Source of the DNA: Copromyces sp. CBS 386.78
Lineage: Eukaryota; Ascomycota; Sordariomycetes; Sordariales; Sordariaceae
Assembly: GCA_030685235.1 (NCBI GenBank)
Contig: MU839117.1
Coordinates: forward strand, 248,001 to 312,000
Length of the DNA stretch: 64,000 nt
Reading direction: 5' to 3'
The translations under genes and the position numbers were made by a program. Numbering within the stretch: position 1 is the first letter of the stretch; each line of letters opens with the position of its first letter. Positions 34,465 to 46,443 of this stretch are shown here, one piece after another. The notes beneath the pieces are model-generated. The model did not search any database. It was not told the origin of the DNA and saw only the letters and a program-made list of their open reading frames with translations.

Positions 34465-35615
34465 GTGAGCTTAGCAGTCCATTCATTTGTCCTGCCCCAG
34501 GAGCTCTCCTACTGCATAAGAGATATGGAGGGGATATGCTTCACGTACTACGGTGTTGGACTATTGTTTCCATATCCACACAGCCACAGTTCAGCGCATG
34601 CTGAGATGGCTTCATCAGGCGGATGCCCATGGCGTTTTTTATCCATTTTTTTTCTTGTTGCACTTTGTACCGGGGTATTCACACTAAAAGCATTCAAAGG
34701 CGTTGAATTCTTTTATTCTCTTTTATACACTGTTATACATACATCTCTTGCTTTGTCTTCCTTCCACAATCCATATGTAGTCTTAGTATGCAGCCGGTGT
34801 CTTTAAATGATATCCTAGAGGCACAAACCAGGAGGCGCAAACCAGGCGCGTCATTTGTCGCATTCCCGGTTGAACGTGCTGCGGCCTGATGAGCTCAGAG
34901 TTCCTCATTTTCCTTAGTGTCGCATTTCTTCGCGCCAAAGCAAATAACACGGGACCGGAGTGTATAAAGAAACATGGTCTCGATCAAATTATACTTATTG
35001 ATCGAGAGCCAATATACAAACATATCATCACATACGTAAAGAGTTGCACAATTATCAACGCATTAGATGGCGCGAGGGTCCGTCCTGCTCATAACAACAT
35101 CTCGAGATGGTCTTTAGTACACCATTTCAAGGTGACACAATCCTGTCAGAAAAAAGTTTCATTAATAGTGTATTTGGATATGCATGAGACCAGTCCAATT
35201 GCTCTGGATCTTCAAACATCTATCGTACGCTCACGGAAATGGGCGCTCTGTATCTGGTCAATGACATGTTTGATATCCCTAGAGAGGAAAAAGAGATAGG
35301 AAAAATACATAAGAAGCCTCCGCAGCGGGGGTTTTTTCTTTTTTCTTTTTTTTTGGGTTCAGTAGAACTCTTCTCTCGTTTCCCTGAAACCCATTTGCTC
35401 GCTCTTTCGGGCGTGATCGGCCAAACACACCGTCAAATGATTTCACTGCCGAGCGCGAATATCGGGATGGTAATAGTACATCTATACGGACAAAACATTA
35501 CGTTGTACTGTGTTCACTCAAATTCGTTGTCCTCCAAGTCCAAGCCAGTGAGTCTTCGAGCATTGGTGAGGCTGACCAACCTTCTCCTATGTGAATGGTG
35601 AGGTAGAGCTGTGGA
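34465..35615. other. Convergent intergenic region
   Basis: Lies between the 3' ends of the F-box gene (+) and the AT-hook gene (-). It includes T-rich tracts at 35333-35355. No domain, RNA fold or TIR element was recognised. Confidence 0.45.
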
Positions 35616-38600
35616 TTATCGCCGTCCAAGTTCAAAATACCTGTTGTTGCCTCCTAATGATGGAAGTCCTGAAGCATCAAAATTTGCCATGGTGCTCGCA
35701 GTAAACGGTGTCCCTGAGTTTGAGGTCGACCTCACACTAGCGGTATTCATAGCATACCCGGCGCCGCCCATTGCCAGAGCCCCTTGACTTCCAGCGCTGT
35801 CGAGGGTACCTGGGTTCAAAAAGTCCCACTCGGTGTTGTTCGTCCCGGCAAAAGACTGCATGTTACTGATGGCTTGAATCCCTTGACTAGCCGGGTGGCT
35901 CGTGCTCGAAGAACGATGCAGCGCTGTTCCAGTGTTCGTTGTGTAAGACGGTGACTGATGGACCATATTATGCGTACTGCTAGTTCGGTACGTCGAAGCC
36001 GCAGTTGGCGCCGATGACTGACCCTGTTGTGACCCGTAGGTCGGGTTGCTTGTACTGCCAGTAGACCCTCGGTAACCAGTGTCTGTAGAGCTAAATGCAT
36101 TTGTTGATGAAGCTCCGAACTGGGGTGATTGGTGAGCAGAGTAAGCGCTTGCAGTCGTTGTACCTGTGGCCAAGTGTTGCTGATAGCGCTGCTGTGAAGC
36201 TACTGACTGCTGAGTCCCGTTATAGTGGCTATGGCTATTCTGGTATGACTGTTGACTAGAACCGTACGGCGGTAACTGATGAGTGTTTGAATACTGTTGA
36301 GCTGGGGTAGGCTGTGGTGTTGCCTGGGCTTGTTGTTGTTGTGCAGTAAAGTTTTGAGATTGCTGCTGAGGGGATGAGTAGCTATGCTGGTGTTGGCCTT
36401 GATTATATGGCGATGTTGAGGGGCGGTACTGGGTATAATGATGGTTTGCCCTATTCTGCTGCTGAGATATCATGGGGCTTGGGGTCTGGGACTGGTGAGC
36501 TTGCAATTGTCCTTGTGTACTTGGCTGTGAAACAGAGGTTTGATGCTGCGATGGTTGCTGTGAAATCGATTGCGGTCGTTGTGGTTGAGGTTGCTGTACT
36601 GATGATTCAGGTTGAGGGTGAGGCTGTGGTTGTGACATGGAATGTTGTGCATGCGGCTGTGACGACTGTCGTGGTTGTTGTTGGGTCGGTGGCTGCCTTT
36701 GCTGTCTTCGCTGCGACTGTTGCTGTTGAAGATGATTTGTTACTATGGGTCTTGGAGTAAGGCTATGATGTTGTGACTCAATATCGCTCTTCAGCTCCAG
36801 TTGCGCCTGTAGCTGAGCCTCGTAATTCTCCATCGTCGGAGACTGAACGTCGAAGTGGCCTTGTGGCGAATGAGCTAACGGCATAACCTGTTCAAGGGAC
36901 ACTGACGACGACACAGGAGTCACTTCTGACCCTATTCCAGCGGCCGTATGAAATGGAGCGGGGGTGGTCGCGGGCGCTTGATTTGGACTGGGCACTGGTG
37001 CGGGAGTGGCAGGTTTCATCTGAGAGGAGGACGCAGGCTCGACGGAGTCTGGAATTGTCATACCATTCGACTTCTTCCCTTTAGGTCTCGACTCCTTACT
37101 TTTACGTTGGCGTTTTGCAGGGGGTATTCCCACAGCCGTGGTTGCAGTCATAGACTGAGAACCCGGCTGAGTTGATGGTGTTGGCAGAGGAACTGCGGTG
37201 GAGGACGGAGTTGTCGAACCGATCCCGTTGATGTTGTCAATGACACCAGCATCTTTTGCTGTCTTCCGTTTGCGCTTCTGGCCCGCATTGACAGGCTCCC
37301 GAGCTGAGTCTATCGTAGTTGGAGCTGGGACCGTACCAATTGGTATAACATGTAATTCTTGATCAGAGTGGACGTTTTGCTGAGCTTGCTTTTGGGTTGG
37401 GTTGCCATTCAGTTCCACTGTCTGTTGCTGTTTAGAAGCAGATGGTACCGTGGTCTGTAGTTCGTTTGGTCCTGAATTGTCCGTTTTTACGGGAGCGTCC
37501 ACCTGCTTCTTGGTAACGGAAGCTTTTGGTCGGGGTCCCTTTTTCTTGGCCGAGTTGGTAGAAGTGACGGAGTTCACGGCAGTAAATGAAGCATTGGCCG
37601 GTTGAGGCTGGGAACCCTCCATTGTCTGCGATAACTGAGCAGAAGTGTAGGAATTATCCGCTGGCTGGACTGACTGTCTTGGAAGAACAGCGGCATCAGC
37701 CACCTTTGGACGGTTTCTTGACCCCTTAGGCCGGCCTCTCTTCTTCATGTTCCCCGGGCTCTCAATGACAAGACTGTCGTTGCCGGGTCCATGATGTTGC
37801 ATGGTACGCGCTGGGATAGTCGCTGCTACATGGCTGGTAGCCCCATCTGGCTGCGTGATCCCTGGGGCTTCAACATGAGCTGGCTCACGGTGAGGGCTTG
37901 CGGCTTGGGCAAGCAGCATAACATTAGCATCCACCGTGTCAGGAGCGCTTGTATCGCCGTACTCGACGTCGACCCAATTCCCATCAGCACCGACCTCCCT
38001 GTGTGGCCGGTCTGTATCTGGCATGTCCGTGCTAGGGCCCTTTTTCAAGCCTTTGTCCTTACGCACCTTGGTGGCCTTGCTCCCTTTTGGTCTTCCCCGT
38101 TTTCGCCGAACCGGTTCAGGTCCATCCATTTGGCGAACAGGGGCCATATTTTGCTGCCCATTGTTGCCTCCGAGTTTGGGAAAGATTTCGGCTATCCAGC
38201 CGACAAACAAGCTTCCCGAACCATTCGCCTCGGCGCTTTGGGGAAACTCACCGTCCGCGGGCGGCGGAGCACCAGGAATGCCTCCGAAGAAAGCAAGAGC
38301 CTTGCAAATCTGATCAACGACAAGAAGCGGCTGAAGGCTTCGGAGGAGTGTTAAAAGCCGTGCTTGTTCTGATTTGGTCTCGTCGGCATTCAGGGGAGTT
38401 TGACGGCTCGACATGTAGCTAGGCACCTGAGCGGATATGGTGGCTGGAACGAAAGGCTTCGCAGCCGTCTCATCCGGTAACTGAACAAACTTGCTTCTCC
38501 TATGAGAAACATAGCCATTCTCGAAAGCTCGTTTAGCGGCTAGCTCCGTGCTCTCGCTCGTACGTTTGGCCTGAGCATCTCGTTCTGTTGGCTCGGCCCT

Positions 38601-39050
38601 CCCAGCCACCCCCATGTGCATAACGCTAAAGTTCCCCTTGGATCCATCGGTTTTTCCTTTGAGCTTGCTCGGGACGGGGTTCCGAATCCGGCCATCTCGG
38701 TGGGGGCCGTTCGCAGCGTCCTGGAGGTTTGACTCGGCCGGGGTAAGAAGGCCGAAGCTGCCTTGGACGGCAGTCGCAGTCGCCGAGTTATTGGCAGCAT
38801 TGGAAGTTCTCCCGACAGCCGCAGCCTGATTCGCAGACGGGGAAAGAGACGGCACGGTTCCCGGCTTTGGCACCGGGACAGGAGTCACCTTCTGAGCGGG
38901 AGTATGCCGACCTGGTGCGGAAACAGTGGCATCGGCTGGCCTGGCAGCCTTGGGGCCTGTATGAGCGACATGACAGCCAGTCAGCAAGATGCATCACGTA
39001 TATGGAGGCAAGATGAAGGGTTGCCCTGGCCTACCTGAAGCTGTAGCCAT
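35616..39050 (-). CDS. AT-hook, glutamine-rich nuclear protein (1118 aa)
   Basis: Two exons: a 16-nt first exon (39050-39035, encoding MATAS plus one base) and 38956-35616, with a 78-nt intron; 3357 coding bases in frame. Two clear AT-hooks (GRP cores) lie at about 289-302 (RRKRGRPKGSKATK) and 410-423 (KKRGRPKGSRNRPK). A third, weaker basic repeat (KKKGPRPKA) is near 475. Residues about 740-950 are very rich in Gln, Ser and Pro, and the C-terminal 150 residues are Ser/Thr/Gly-rich. Around 205-275 is the only ordered-looking segment (LLTLLRSLQPLLVVDQICKA, GWIAEIFP). AT-hooks bind the minor groove of AT-rich DNA; Gln-rich tracts suggest a transcriptional or chromatin cofactor. No enzyme domain and no named family recognised. 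Confidence 0.85.
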
Positions 39051-41806
39051 GGAATGTCTGCCCGCGGAACAAGCTCGAGTGATACCCGGGCAGTAAAGGT
39101 TGCTAGCGGGACAACCGACAGAATCTGGATTTGAGAGCCAGAGGTGACCAGGACGGATAAAATCCTGCTGTCGCCGCAGAGATTGAGGTCAAAGGTGCAC
39201 AGCTCTTTTGCTGTTCACATATTACAAGGCGACGGGTTCTTAACCTCGAAGGAATGCCTAATTATCCGTGACCGGGCGCAAGATCGGGGGCGGGCGATTT
39301 GTATGGCGGGAACAGGACGACGACGGGTAGGGGCAAGCGTATGCGTGATAGGCACCCTGGAGAGCTATGCTGTCGGATGATCAAAAGGGCGCAACGGGAT
39401 TTGATGTGCCGGTCGCGTACACTGGCGGGAGTCGCAGCGAGCTGGCCGGTCGCACCATGGACGAGTGAAGAATGATGACAACTGCAATGGCAACTGTAAC
39501 GGCGCGCTTCTAGTCCGTCTGGGACCACAGAACTTGTCGCTATGTAGACGCCAGACGCCGCGGCTGGGTTGGGGTTTCGTTCAAGGTACGCGCCTGCACT
39601 GTCGAAATGTACGTTTTGACGCTCTGTAGCTGGTCGAACTCGACCGAGCGAGGAGAGGGGAGGGAGAGCACGATCACGAGCTGTGAGTTTGGTTGTCGCC
39701 AGAAAATCGAGTCGGGTTTTGAATGTTGTTGTGCGGAAAGGTACAGTCTGCCCTGGTGGTCGGGCTGTGCTGCTTGGGTAAAAGCGTGCGGGGATGACAG
39801 GTTGGCTTGCAGGCGCTTGAGGGCACTCTTCCTGGTTGATAGTAGAGGCAGTAGCGACTGAGGAACCTCCAAGGTAAAGGCGGGAAGATTACCTACTTGT
39901 AGGTGATATGACGGGCTAGAGGTCACACCTACACATACCTCTATTGCCTCTCTCCAATATGGTCATGGCCATGTTGGTTTTGCCTACCTCTACTGCTTGT
40001 ATTCTTTGGGTAATCAGCGCAACAGAAGACACCCTCCTCGAATACCTGACGTTCGTGTGTCTCATCGTCGTGGTCCTCTAGTGCTGCGACGCCGGGCTGG
40101 TATTCTGGTTGTCTGGACACTGATACATGCACGGTAATTATATACCATACCTAGTACCGTACTGATTGTGTACTGCCGAGCGGTACAGGCCGTGCCTCGT
40201 GCCTGGCCTTCATGGGGTGTCAGGTTATCTCAGCACTCAGACCTCCCCTTTTTTTGGGCATGTAAATACGTTACCGGGCTATTGTACCTGCAGCTGCTAA
40301 GAAGAGTGAAACTTTTAATATTTCCATTATTTCAATGTATTGGTGGTATTGGCTGAGAACGCCCAAAAATGAGGTCTGAGTTCTCGATGTAGAAAAGTCC
40401 ATTTGGGTATAAAAATACCTAGATTTTATGGAGAAATTTCGAACGTTTTCGAGAACTATACAATTACCTTTGATATTGAAAATAAGTAAAACCCCCTCGG
40501 AGGTAGAGTTTTTGATTCTCTTTCTAATGGTATTATTTTTATTAGGGTGTAGCTATAAGAAGTGGTTGTCCTAGTAATTACCCTTAAGAAAAGAAATTAG
40601 ATAAAAATACTTTTCAAGTTTAATTATTGGAATAACTACTTTTCGTCGCTGCACCCTAATAAAAGTAATACTATTAGAAAGAGAATCAAAAACTCTACTT
40701 CCGAAGGGGTTTTACTTATTTTCAATATTAAAGATAGTTATATAGTTGCTTAAAATTCTTTGAGAGGAATCTTTAAATTAACTATTAGAATAACTACTTC
40801 TTATAGTTGTACCCTAATAAAAATAATACTATTAGAAAGAGAATTAAAAATTCTACCTTCGAGGAAATTTTAGTTCCTTTCTCCCAAAGGTTGATAGTTC
40901 TTTTTGAGAGTGTTCTTTTTTGGTATAGGTAGTATCTTCTTATAGTTATTCTTAGGGGGGGCGCATCGGGAACTCAGACCTTATGGGGCGCAGGTCAGAA
41001 ATATTACCCAAAACGGAAAGAACTGAATTGATCTCAATAAATTAATTTCTACTCTGTAAGCCCCGTTTGAGGTCTGAGCGCTGAGATAAGTGTCAGGTGC
41101 AATTGGACAGGAGACTTTCACTTCCATTTTGTAAAGTACCGCTGGACCCGTCTCGGTGCCTGCCCCCAGGCGCAGGTACCTACTTACCTAGGTAAGCCCC
41201 AAGCCCCAAGCTCGAGTTTCTAACAGAAGCGCATACGTAATTCATGCCTACAGTGCTGTCTAAGGTATGTAGTAGGTAAGGTATGTACTATCTAGGCGGG
41301 TAGGTTCGGTGAGTTATCAGGTTATCTCCAACTCGTGCTTTGTAGCTTAAGTACCTATTACCTGCCTGTCTTCTGGTACCAAATGTACCTAGAGTAGCTC
41401 CCGCGCGTGCGGATCAGCTCCCACTCACTACTCATCGGCATCACCTCCCCCCTCCTACGTAAGGCCAGCCAGCTCGGCAGCTCCCCACTCTGAACCTCCC
41501 GTCCCAGATATCATCGATCAATGCTCCTACATTGGATGATCACCCATCATTGTCAATAACGAACAGTCCTATCCACCCTTTCTCATCGCTTGCCGCCGCC
41601 GCATTGCTCCTTGGCCGTTCCCTCTCATCTCTTCGTATACAATCCGCCTACAAGTTCCACCATCTCCTCGTCAACGCAGCTCCTCCGCCATCGCAGCCGA
41701 GTTGCGCACATACAGTCCAGCTTCGCCATCACGACAGCGAATCTCTCCCGGTACTGGGGCAGGTGGGCATAGAAGCGTCGCTTTCAGTGCCCGAGGAGCG
41801 CCTACC
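39051..41806. other. Divergent intergenic region with an 865-bp element
   Basis: Separates the AT-hook gene (-) from the V-ATPase gene (+). Holds the TIR element at 40225-41089 and several TAGGTACCT-like runs near 41165-41390. The open frame at 39540-39926 has no ATG start. Confidence 0.5.
40225..41089. mobile_element. hAT-like non-autonomous element with 8-bp target duplication (865 bp)
   Basis: A perfect 8-bp direct repeat, GTGTCAGG, flanks the element (40217-40224 and 41090-41097). The TIRs begin TTATCTCAGC and continue CTCAGACCTC. The motif GAGGTCTGAG or its complement occurs at both ends and again subterminally near 40370 and 40967 (the latter imperfect). The interior is AT-rich and contains a roughly 100-bp inverted repeat (about 40475-40557 against 40650-40735) plus a third copy near 40807-40870. 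No ORF. The 8-bp duplication fits hAT. Confidence 0.8.
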
Positions 41807-43162
41807 ATGGCACCAACAACTCGCTACTCGCTCGTCTCTCTTCCTGTCCGCATCTTCGACGACGAGCCCCTCTCCGTGCTCAGCTCCACTATTGGCCAGG
41901 ACAATGGAGAGATCCTCAAGTTTTCCATACCCTCCTTCAAGATCGGTACACTTGATGCCTTGGTGCAGCATGCCGATGACCTGACAAAGCTCAACGCCGC
42001 CTGTGAGGCAGTAGTCTCCAAAGTGGCCGATTCCCTGGCAGGCATTCTCGACGGGGATGAAGACAAGATATCGCAGCAAAAGATGGTGAACGATAGTGAG
42101 CATTCCTCCTCCGTAGACCCGACGGCGCCATTGCCACGCCGACGATGCTAACAGCGCCCAGAGCCCACGGACAGCTATCTTTGCTCCTTCCAGTGGAACA
42201 AGGTTCGCTACCGAGCTGAAAAGCCCCTGGGCGAGTTGATCGAGAACCTCCAGAAAGAGATTCAAAACATCGATAACGACGTCAAGGCCAAGTTCAACCA
42301 ATATAATACCGTCAAGACGAACCTATCTGCATTGCAGAGGAAGCAAACGTAAGTCACTGATTGTTGCCCCGTCTCTCGGTTACTCCGCTCGGCACTGACT
42401 GCTCTCCAGTGGCAACCTGGCAACCAAGTCCCTTACGCCCATAGTCCAGCCCGACGTCCTCATTCAAAACTCTGAATATCTGGAAACACACCTGATTGTG
42501 GTTCCTTCGAGTGCACGCAAAGAATTCCTTCGGAGCTACGAAACCATCGCCGACATGGTTGTACCCAGGTCGGCTCTCCAGATAGCCCAAGATGACGAGT
42601 TCACCCTATTTGCCGTTACAACCTTCAAGAAAACCAGTGCCGACTTTTTGCACAAATGTCGCGAACAAAAGTGGACACCCCGTCAATACAAGCACGTCGA
42701 AGGTGGAAAGGAGGAAGAGCAGCGCGAGCTTGAGCGCATGGCCAGGGAAGAAAAGAAAGTCTGGGGCGAAGCTTTGCACATGGGAAGGTCAGGTTGGAGT
42801 GAGAGCGTCATGGTGTGGGCACACGTCTTGACTTTACGTGTTTTTGTCGAGACAGTCCTGCGATACGGCTTGCCGCTGGAGTTTGTGTGTGCTCTTGTCA
42901 AGGTAGGGCTTCGACGAGGATCACGATATTGTGACTTACGCTGACACTGTGGCAGACCACCCCCAAGCAGGCCAACAAGGTCAAAACGGCTTTGGACAAG
43001 GCATACTCGTACCTCGGTGGAAATGCCTTCGGGAGAGATAAACGAGGGCGGGTTACCAAAGATGACGCCTCTTTAGCGTCGGAAATGGCCGCGGCAGGTT
43101 ATTCCGCGGGTGATGGCAACGAGTACACGGCTTATGTGTACTATGAATTCGAATTTCCTTAA
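41807..43162 (+). CDS. vma5: V-type proton ATPase subunit C (391 aa)
   Basis: Subunit C of the V1 sector, which links the stator to the catalytic head and is released on glucose loss; acts on the vacuolar membrane. Four exons: 41807-42095, 42162-42348, 42410-42902 and 42956-43162, 1176 coding bases. The start MAPTTRYSLVSLPVRIF matches fungal Vma5. Diagnostic stretches are FKIGTLDALVQHADDLTKL, SFQWNKVRYRAEKPLGEL, VPRSALQIAQDDEFTLFAVT, HVLTLRVFVETVLRYGLP and the C-terminal NKVKTALDKAYSYLGGNAFG. Full length and usual size. Intron positions were set by GT-AG borders and family continuity. Confidence 0.97.
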
Positions 43163-43417
43163 TGGCTGGGTTATAGTTCAGAACCATGCGGTGGCGGCAA
43201 CAGCAACGGCGGCGGCGAATGGTCATGTGTACGCACTTGGGCGTGACTCTCACGCACATGTGTCACATACGCATCGCCAGTAGGCACTACTAGATAGGTG
43301 TTCTCCCCTTGAAAGCGCCTGACAAAGACAGCACATTCGCTCGTGGTTTCAGTTAATGACTTCAGCTTTCACGCACCCCCAGGTATGGGGTGGTTGTATC
43401 CTCGTCCCAATTTAACA

Positions 43418-44232
43418 TTATCTCGTCTCCTTAGTTTCGCTGATGAGACCGGCCTCGGCCAGATAATCTACAATCTTCTTGACGCACTCCTCCACGCTCA
43501 GAAGGTCTGTCCTGATGGTGATTTCAGGCGACTCTGGTGCCTCGTAAGGCGCCGAAATGCCAGTGAAGTCCTTGATTTCTCCGGCGCGGGCCTTCTTGTA
43601 CAGCCCCTTGGGATCTCTCTTTTCGGCCTCAGCAAGAGGAACGTCAACGAATACCTCGATGAACGGAAGCGGGTCGTCTCCAGCCTGTGTCGAATTTGCG
43701 TGCAGGTCACGCGCGATCTGGCGGTCGGCGCGGTAAGGTGAAATGAACGAGGTGAGGGCAATTGTGGAAGAGTCGGCAAAAAGCTTGGCTACCTGGAAGG
43801 AGCAAAGCCCAAGGGAGTAAGCACGAGAAGCGAAACAAGGTGAAGGGGAGAGGGGTTGGGAGCTGGACATACCTCTGCGATGCGCCGAATGTTCTCATTG
43901 CGGTCTTTTTCCGAGAAACCAAGATCCTTGTTCAGCCCGAAACGCACATTGTCGCCATCCAGCCGGTAGGCGGCCAGGCCAATGTGCAAGAGATGCTGCT
44001 CAAGGGCGGTTGCCACCGTCGACTTTCCTGATGCTGACAAGCCTGTGAACCAGATGGTGAAACCACGCTGGCCACGCAACTGGTTGCGTTCATGTCGTGA
44101 AAGCGACGGATGCCAGGTAATGTTGCTGTGTATGCCCCAGTCAGTCAGTCTTTCTACCTTTGGCTGGAAGCCCCGGAATCCTGGCAAGGTGTGGATAAAT
44201 GGGCGGGAGAGGAACTGGACTCACGTTGCCAT
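43418..44232 (-). CDS. met14: Adenylylsulfate (APS) kinase (211 aa)
   Basis: Phosphorylates APS with ATP to give PAPS, the second step of sulfate assimilation (cytosol). Three exons: a tiny 8-nt first exon (44232-44225, ATG GCA AC), 44125-43873 and 43792-43418; 636 coding bases. The spliced start is [20 protein letters not shown]. The P-loop is GLSASGKST at about residue 33. [18 protein letters not shown] (APS-binding region), [19 protein letters not shown] and [10 protein letters not shown] follow, then [20 protein letters not shown] and the C-terminal [20 protein letters not shown]. Length is standard for fungal APS kinase; there is no sulfurylase fusion. The symbol follows the yeast name. 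Confidence 0.97.
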
Positions 44233-44617
44233 TGTGACTGTTCCTGGCAACTGTGATCTTAGCTGTGATGGTTGTGACTGGATTCCGTCTAGGTCCCTTT
44301 GACGCGCGCAAGAGAACAGGCAAAGATGGGTAACAAGGAGGGGGGAAAGATGCGAAAGACTCTTTTCTGCTGTTGTTACCACTTAGTTTTAGTCCGGTGT
44401 AAAAGCCGATGGATATGCATTGTCCCGCCTGCTTGGTTCAGCAATTGCGCAATCGTCCTTTCTGTGACAGAAGTGGGCCCAACAGTGCCGAATACCGCAG
44501 TACCTAGTATTCTACTCTCACACTTATCAACCTCCCACAACGTTACTTCATCCCGTCTATCTTTTGGGCACTCGGTTTTCAGAATGGTATGAGTTGCTAC
44601 AACGCATTTACACAATA

Positions 44618-44782
44618 CCGGTATCACTCAGGGGATTTGGTTTAACTCAACAGGTATAGCGCCGGGTATAACTGGCTTCCGACCAATGTGCTGGTGAACT
44701 GATGCGGGTCGCAAGGTTTCTCGGGAACGATCCTGCAACATGATTGGCTTTGAGTAAACCCAAATTCTCTGAGTGGAAGTGG
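44618..44782. mobile_element. MITE family D, copy 2 (165 bp)
   Basis: Ends match family D (CCGGTATCACTCAGGGGATT at the left, CCACTTCCACTCAGAGAATT on the reverse complement of the right), with TA at 44616-44617 and 44783-44784. The interior shares GGTATAGC-CCGGGTATAACT and the GGGAACGATCC-GCAACAT stretch with 48117-48280. Confidence 0.7.
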
Positions 44783-44818
44783 TAAGTCGGGAGGGCAGTT
44801 TGCGGACGCGCATTGATA

Positions 44819-45159
44819 TACAATCTAACCCTGGTTTGTTTGTTAGTCTGGTACAAAAAACGCCAATTTCCACTCTCGAGGCACTGGAAATGGAAAAGTA
44901 TTAGGTTTTGGAGCGGATGGATGCCGTTGGGGCCTACTCTCTTATATCTTCTCGTCCCCAAAGGCCTTAAGAGTAGACGGAAAATAAACGGAGAGAAGCA
45001 TAAGAGGCTTCTGTGGCGTTTTTAACCCTTGCAATTGTCCCATGACGCTTTAAACGGAAGACTATTTCTCTCTTTCGAAGCCAATGAGAACTCCAGATCT
45101 CCCCTGCTCAACCCATGGCCGAAGAACCAAACTAACAAACAAACCAGTATTGTATTGTA
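44819..45159. mobile_element. MITE family A, copy 2 (341 bp)
   Basis: TIRs: left TACAATCTAACCCTGG continuing TTTGTTTGTTAG; reverse complement of the right TACAATACAATACTGG with the same continuation. Same family as 1423-1699. It sits 35 bp from a family D copy. Confidence 0.65.
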
Positions 45160-45405
45160 CAGGGAGCTTGTATGTAGGCCAGAATCTTAAGTGCGTCTAG
45201 TGTATCTATTCTACCCACCTTGTCTACGAAGTGATACTGGAACTCCGCCGTGTGTCCAGGGGGGCACCAAGCCGAGCAGAGCAGCCATTCTACTGCGCTC
45301 TCCTCTTCCTTTGATACTTGTACGTCCCACAGCCAGCGGGCCAGATGTTCCTCTAGACCTAGGAGCCATATGACAAGCTGCAGGCACAGGGTCCCCTATG
45401 TGCTA

Positions 45406-46443
45406 CTACTTGACGGGATACACCTTTGCCATTGTCTGATCACCCCATGATTAGCTTAACGGATTCAGACCTACCGATTGAGAGGTTTCAACGTACCGCT
45501 GCTTGCTTGGGGGAGATGTAGAGGGCGCTTGCTGTCACCAACACGGTCGGCTCCTCTCCTTCCTTGGACGGGAGTGTCTCAATGTGGCCTTCCACCCAAG
45601 CCTTTCGCCCTTCGACCTTGACGGTAGTGGCCCGTAAGACGAGGTACTGGTCGGCCATGGCGGGAGCCTTGTAGTTGATGTCCAACTTGGCCGTCATGCC
45701 AACGTTGAAAGGCAACACGGGGAAACAACATCTGGCCAGTCCTTCATCGAGCATCGTAGCTAGAAAACCGCCATGAATGACGCCCATATGACCGCACAGA
45801 TCGATTCCAACGTGGGATATCTGTACAAAGTCCTTTCCGGTCTTCTCGGAGAAGCTGAAGGGCGGGACTGCCACTTTTCCTGGACCCATGAGAACGCCAC
45901 CCGTCAGATTGCGTTTTCGCCATGCCTCCGGAATCTTCATGTGTGGGCGTGACTCGATGAAGTCGGGATTGGCCCTTAGGGAGAGAGTGAGGGGATGCGA
46001 GTTGATAAAGTCCTCCTTGGCCTGGGCGTCGTCATCTTGGGGGATAAATAGAGAGACGGTTTCAGCGTCGCTGGGTGGCGAAGTGATGGCAACCATGGTA
46101 TCGTAAGCAGGCGCAGCAGCGAGTACGAAACCGAGTGTTGTGAAAAACAGGGCACGGAAGGAAAGGCGGAGGGTAGACAGAATCGCCCGGACGAAGAAAG
46201 GCCTAACCGGCGGCGCGGGGGAAGTGGCCGGGTCTAAGGCGGGTAACGTGCCGGCCGTGAAGTTAGCAAGGCCGCTAGAGCAAAGGCATGACGGACCAAG
46301 GGGGAAATGGCCGGCTCACTGAAGTGACTGGCAGATGAAGACAGCCGACAAGGTGTGGTGATCCGGAATATACCAGCCGGGACCGAGAGTGAAGACTGAA
46401 CGGGACGGCGGCGTGTGAACCGGAATGCAAGCCGTGAGGACAT
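45406..46443 (-). CDS. Mitochondrial hotdog-fold thioesterase-like protein (296 aa)
   Basis: Proposed exons: 46443-46320, 46233-45497 and 45435-45406. The N-terminus (MSSRLAFRFTRRRPVQSSL) is a basic mitochondrial presequence, followed by a hydrophobic segment (ALFFTTLGFVLAAA) that probably anchors it in a membrane. Residues about 110-290 form a PaaI/4HBT hotdog domain: HVGIDLCGHMGVIHGGFLAT carries the conserved HGG turn, then LDINYKAPAMADQYLVLRAT and AWVEGHIETL. It resembles fungal Fmp10-like thioesterase-superfamily proteins; the acyl-CoA substrate is unknown. Exon 1 to 2 joins through a GTGAGC donor and CTAAC branch site. Exon 3 (TMAKVYPVK) is inferred from a GTACGT donor; unspliced, the frame stops at 45488 and gives a protein with three different final residues. 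The first exon was chosen because translation from the next ATG would lack the presequence. Confidence 0.82.

Noticed and set aside
34889..35299. 136-codon frame between the convergent F-box and AT-hook genes
   Set aside because: No domain or conserved pattern; probably 3' flanking sequence.
35325..35356. GC-rich stem followed by a T-run, like a bacterial terminator
   Set aside because: The organism is a fungus; the stem is short and the T-tract is common in 3' flanks. A Pol III terminator is possible, but no tRNA or box A/B was seen upstream.
39540..39926. 128-codon open frame on the minus strand upstream of the AT-hook gene
   Set aside because: It begins with GTG, contains no ATG, and shows no domain; it lies where the AT-hook promoter should be.
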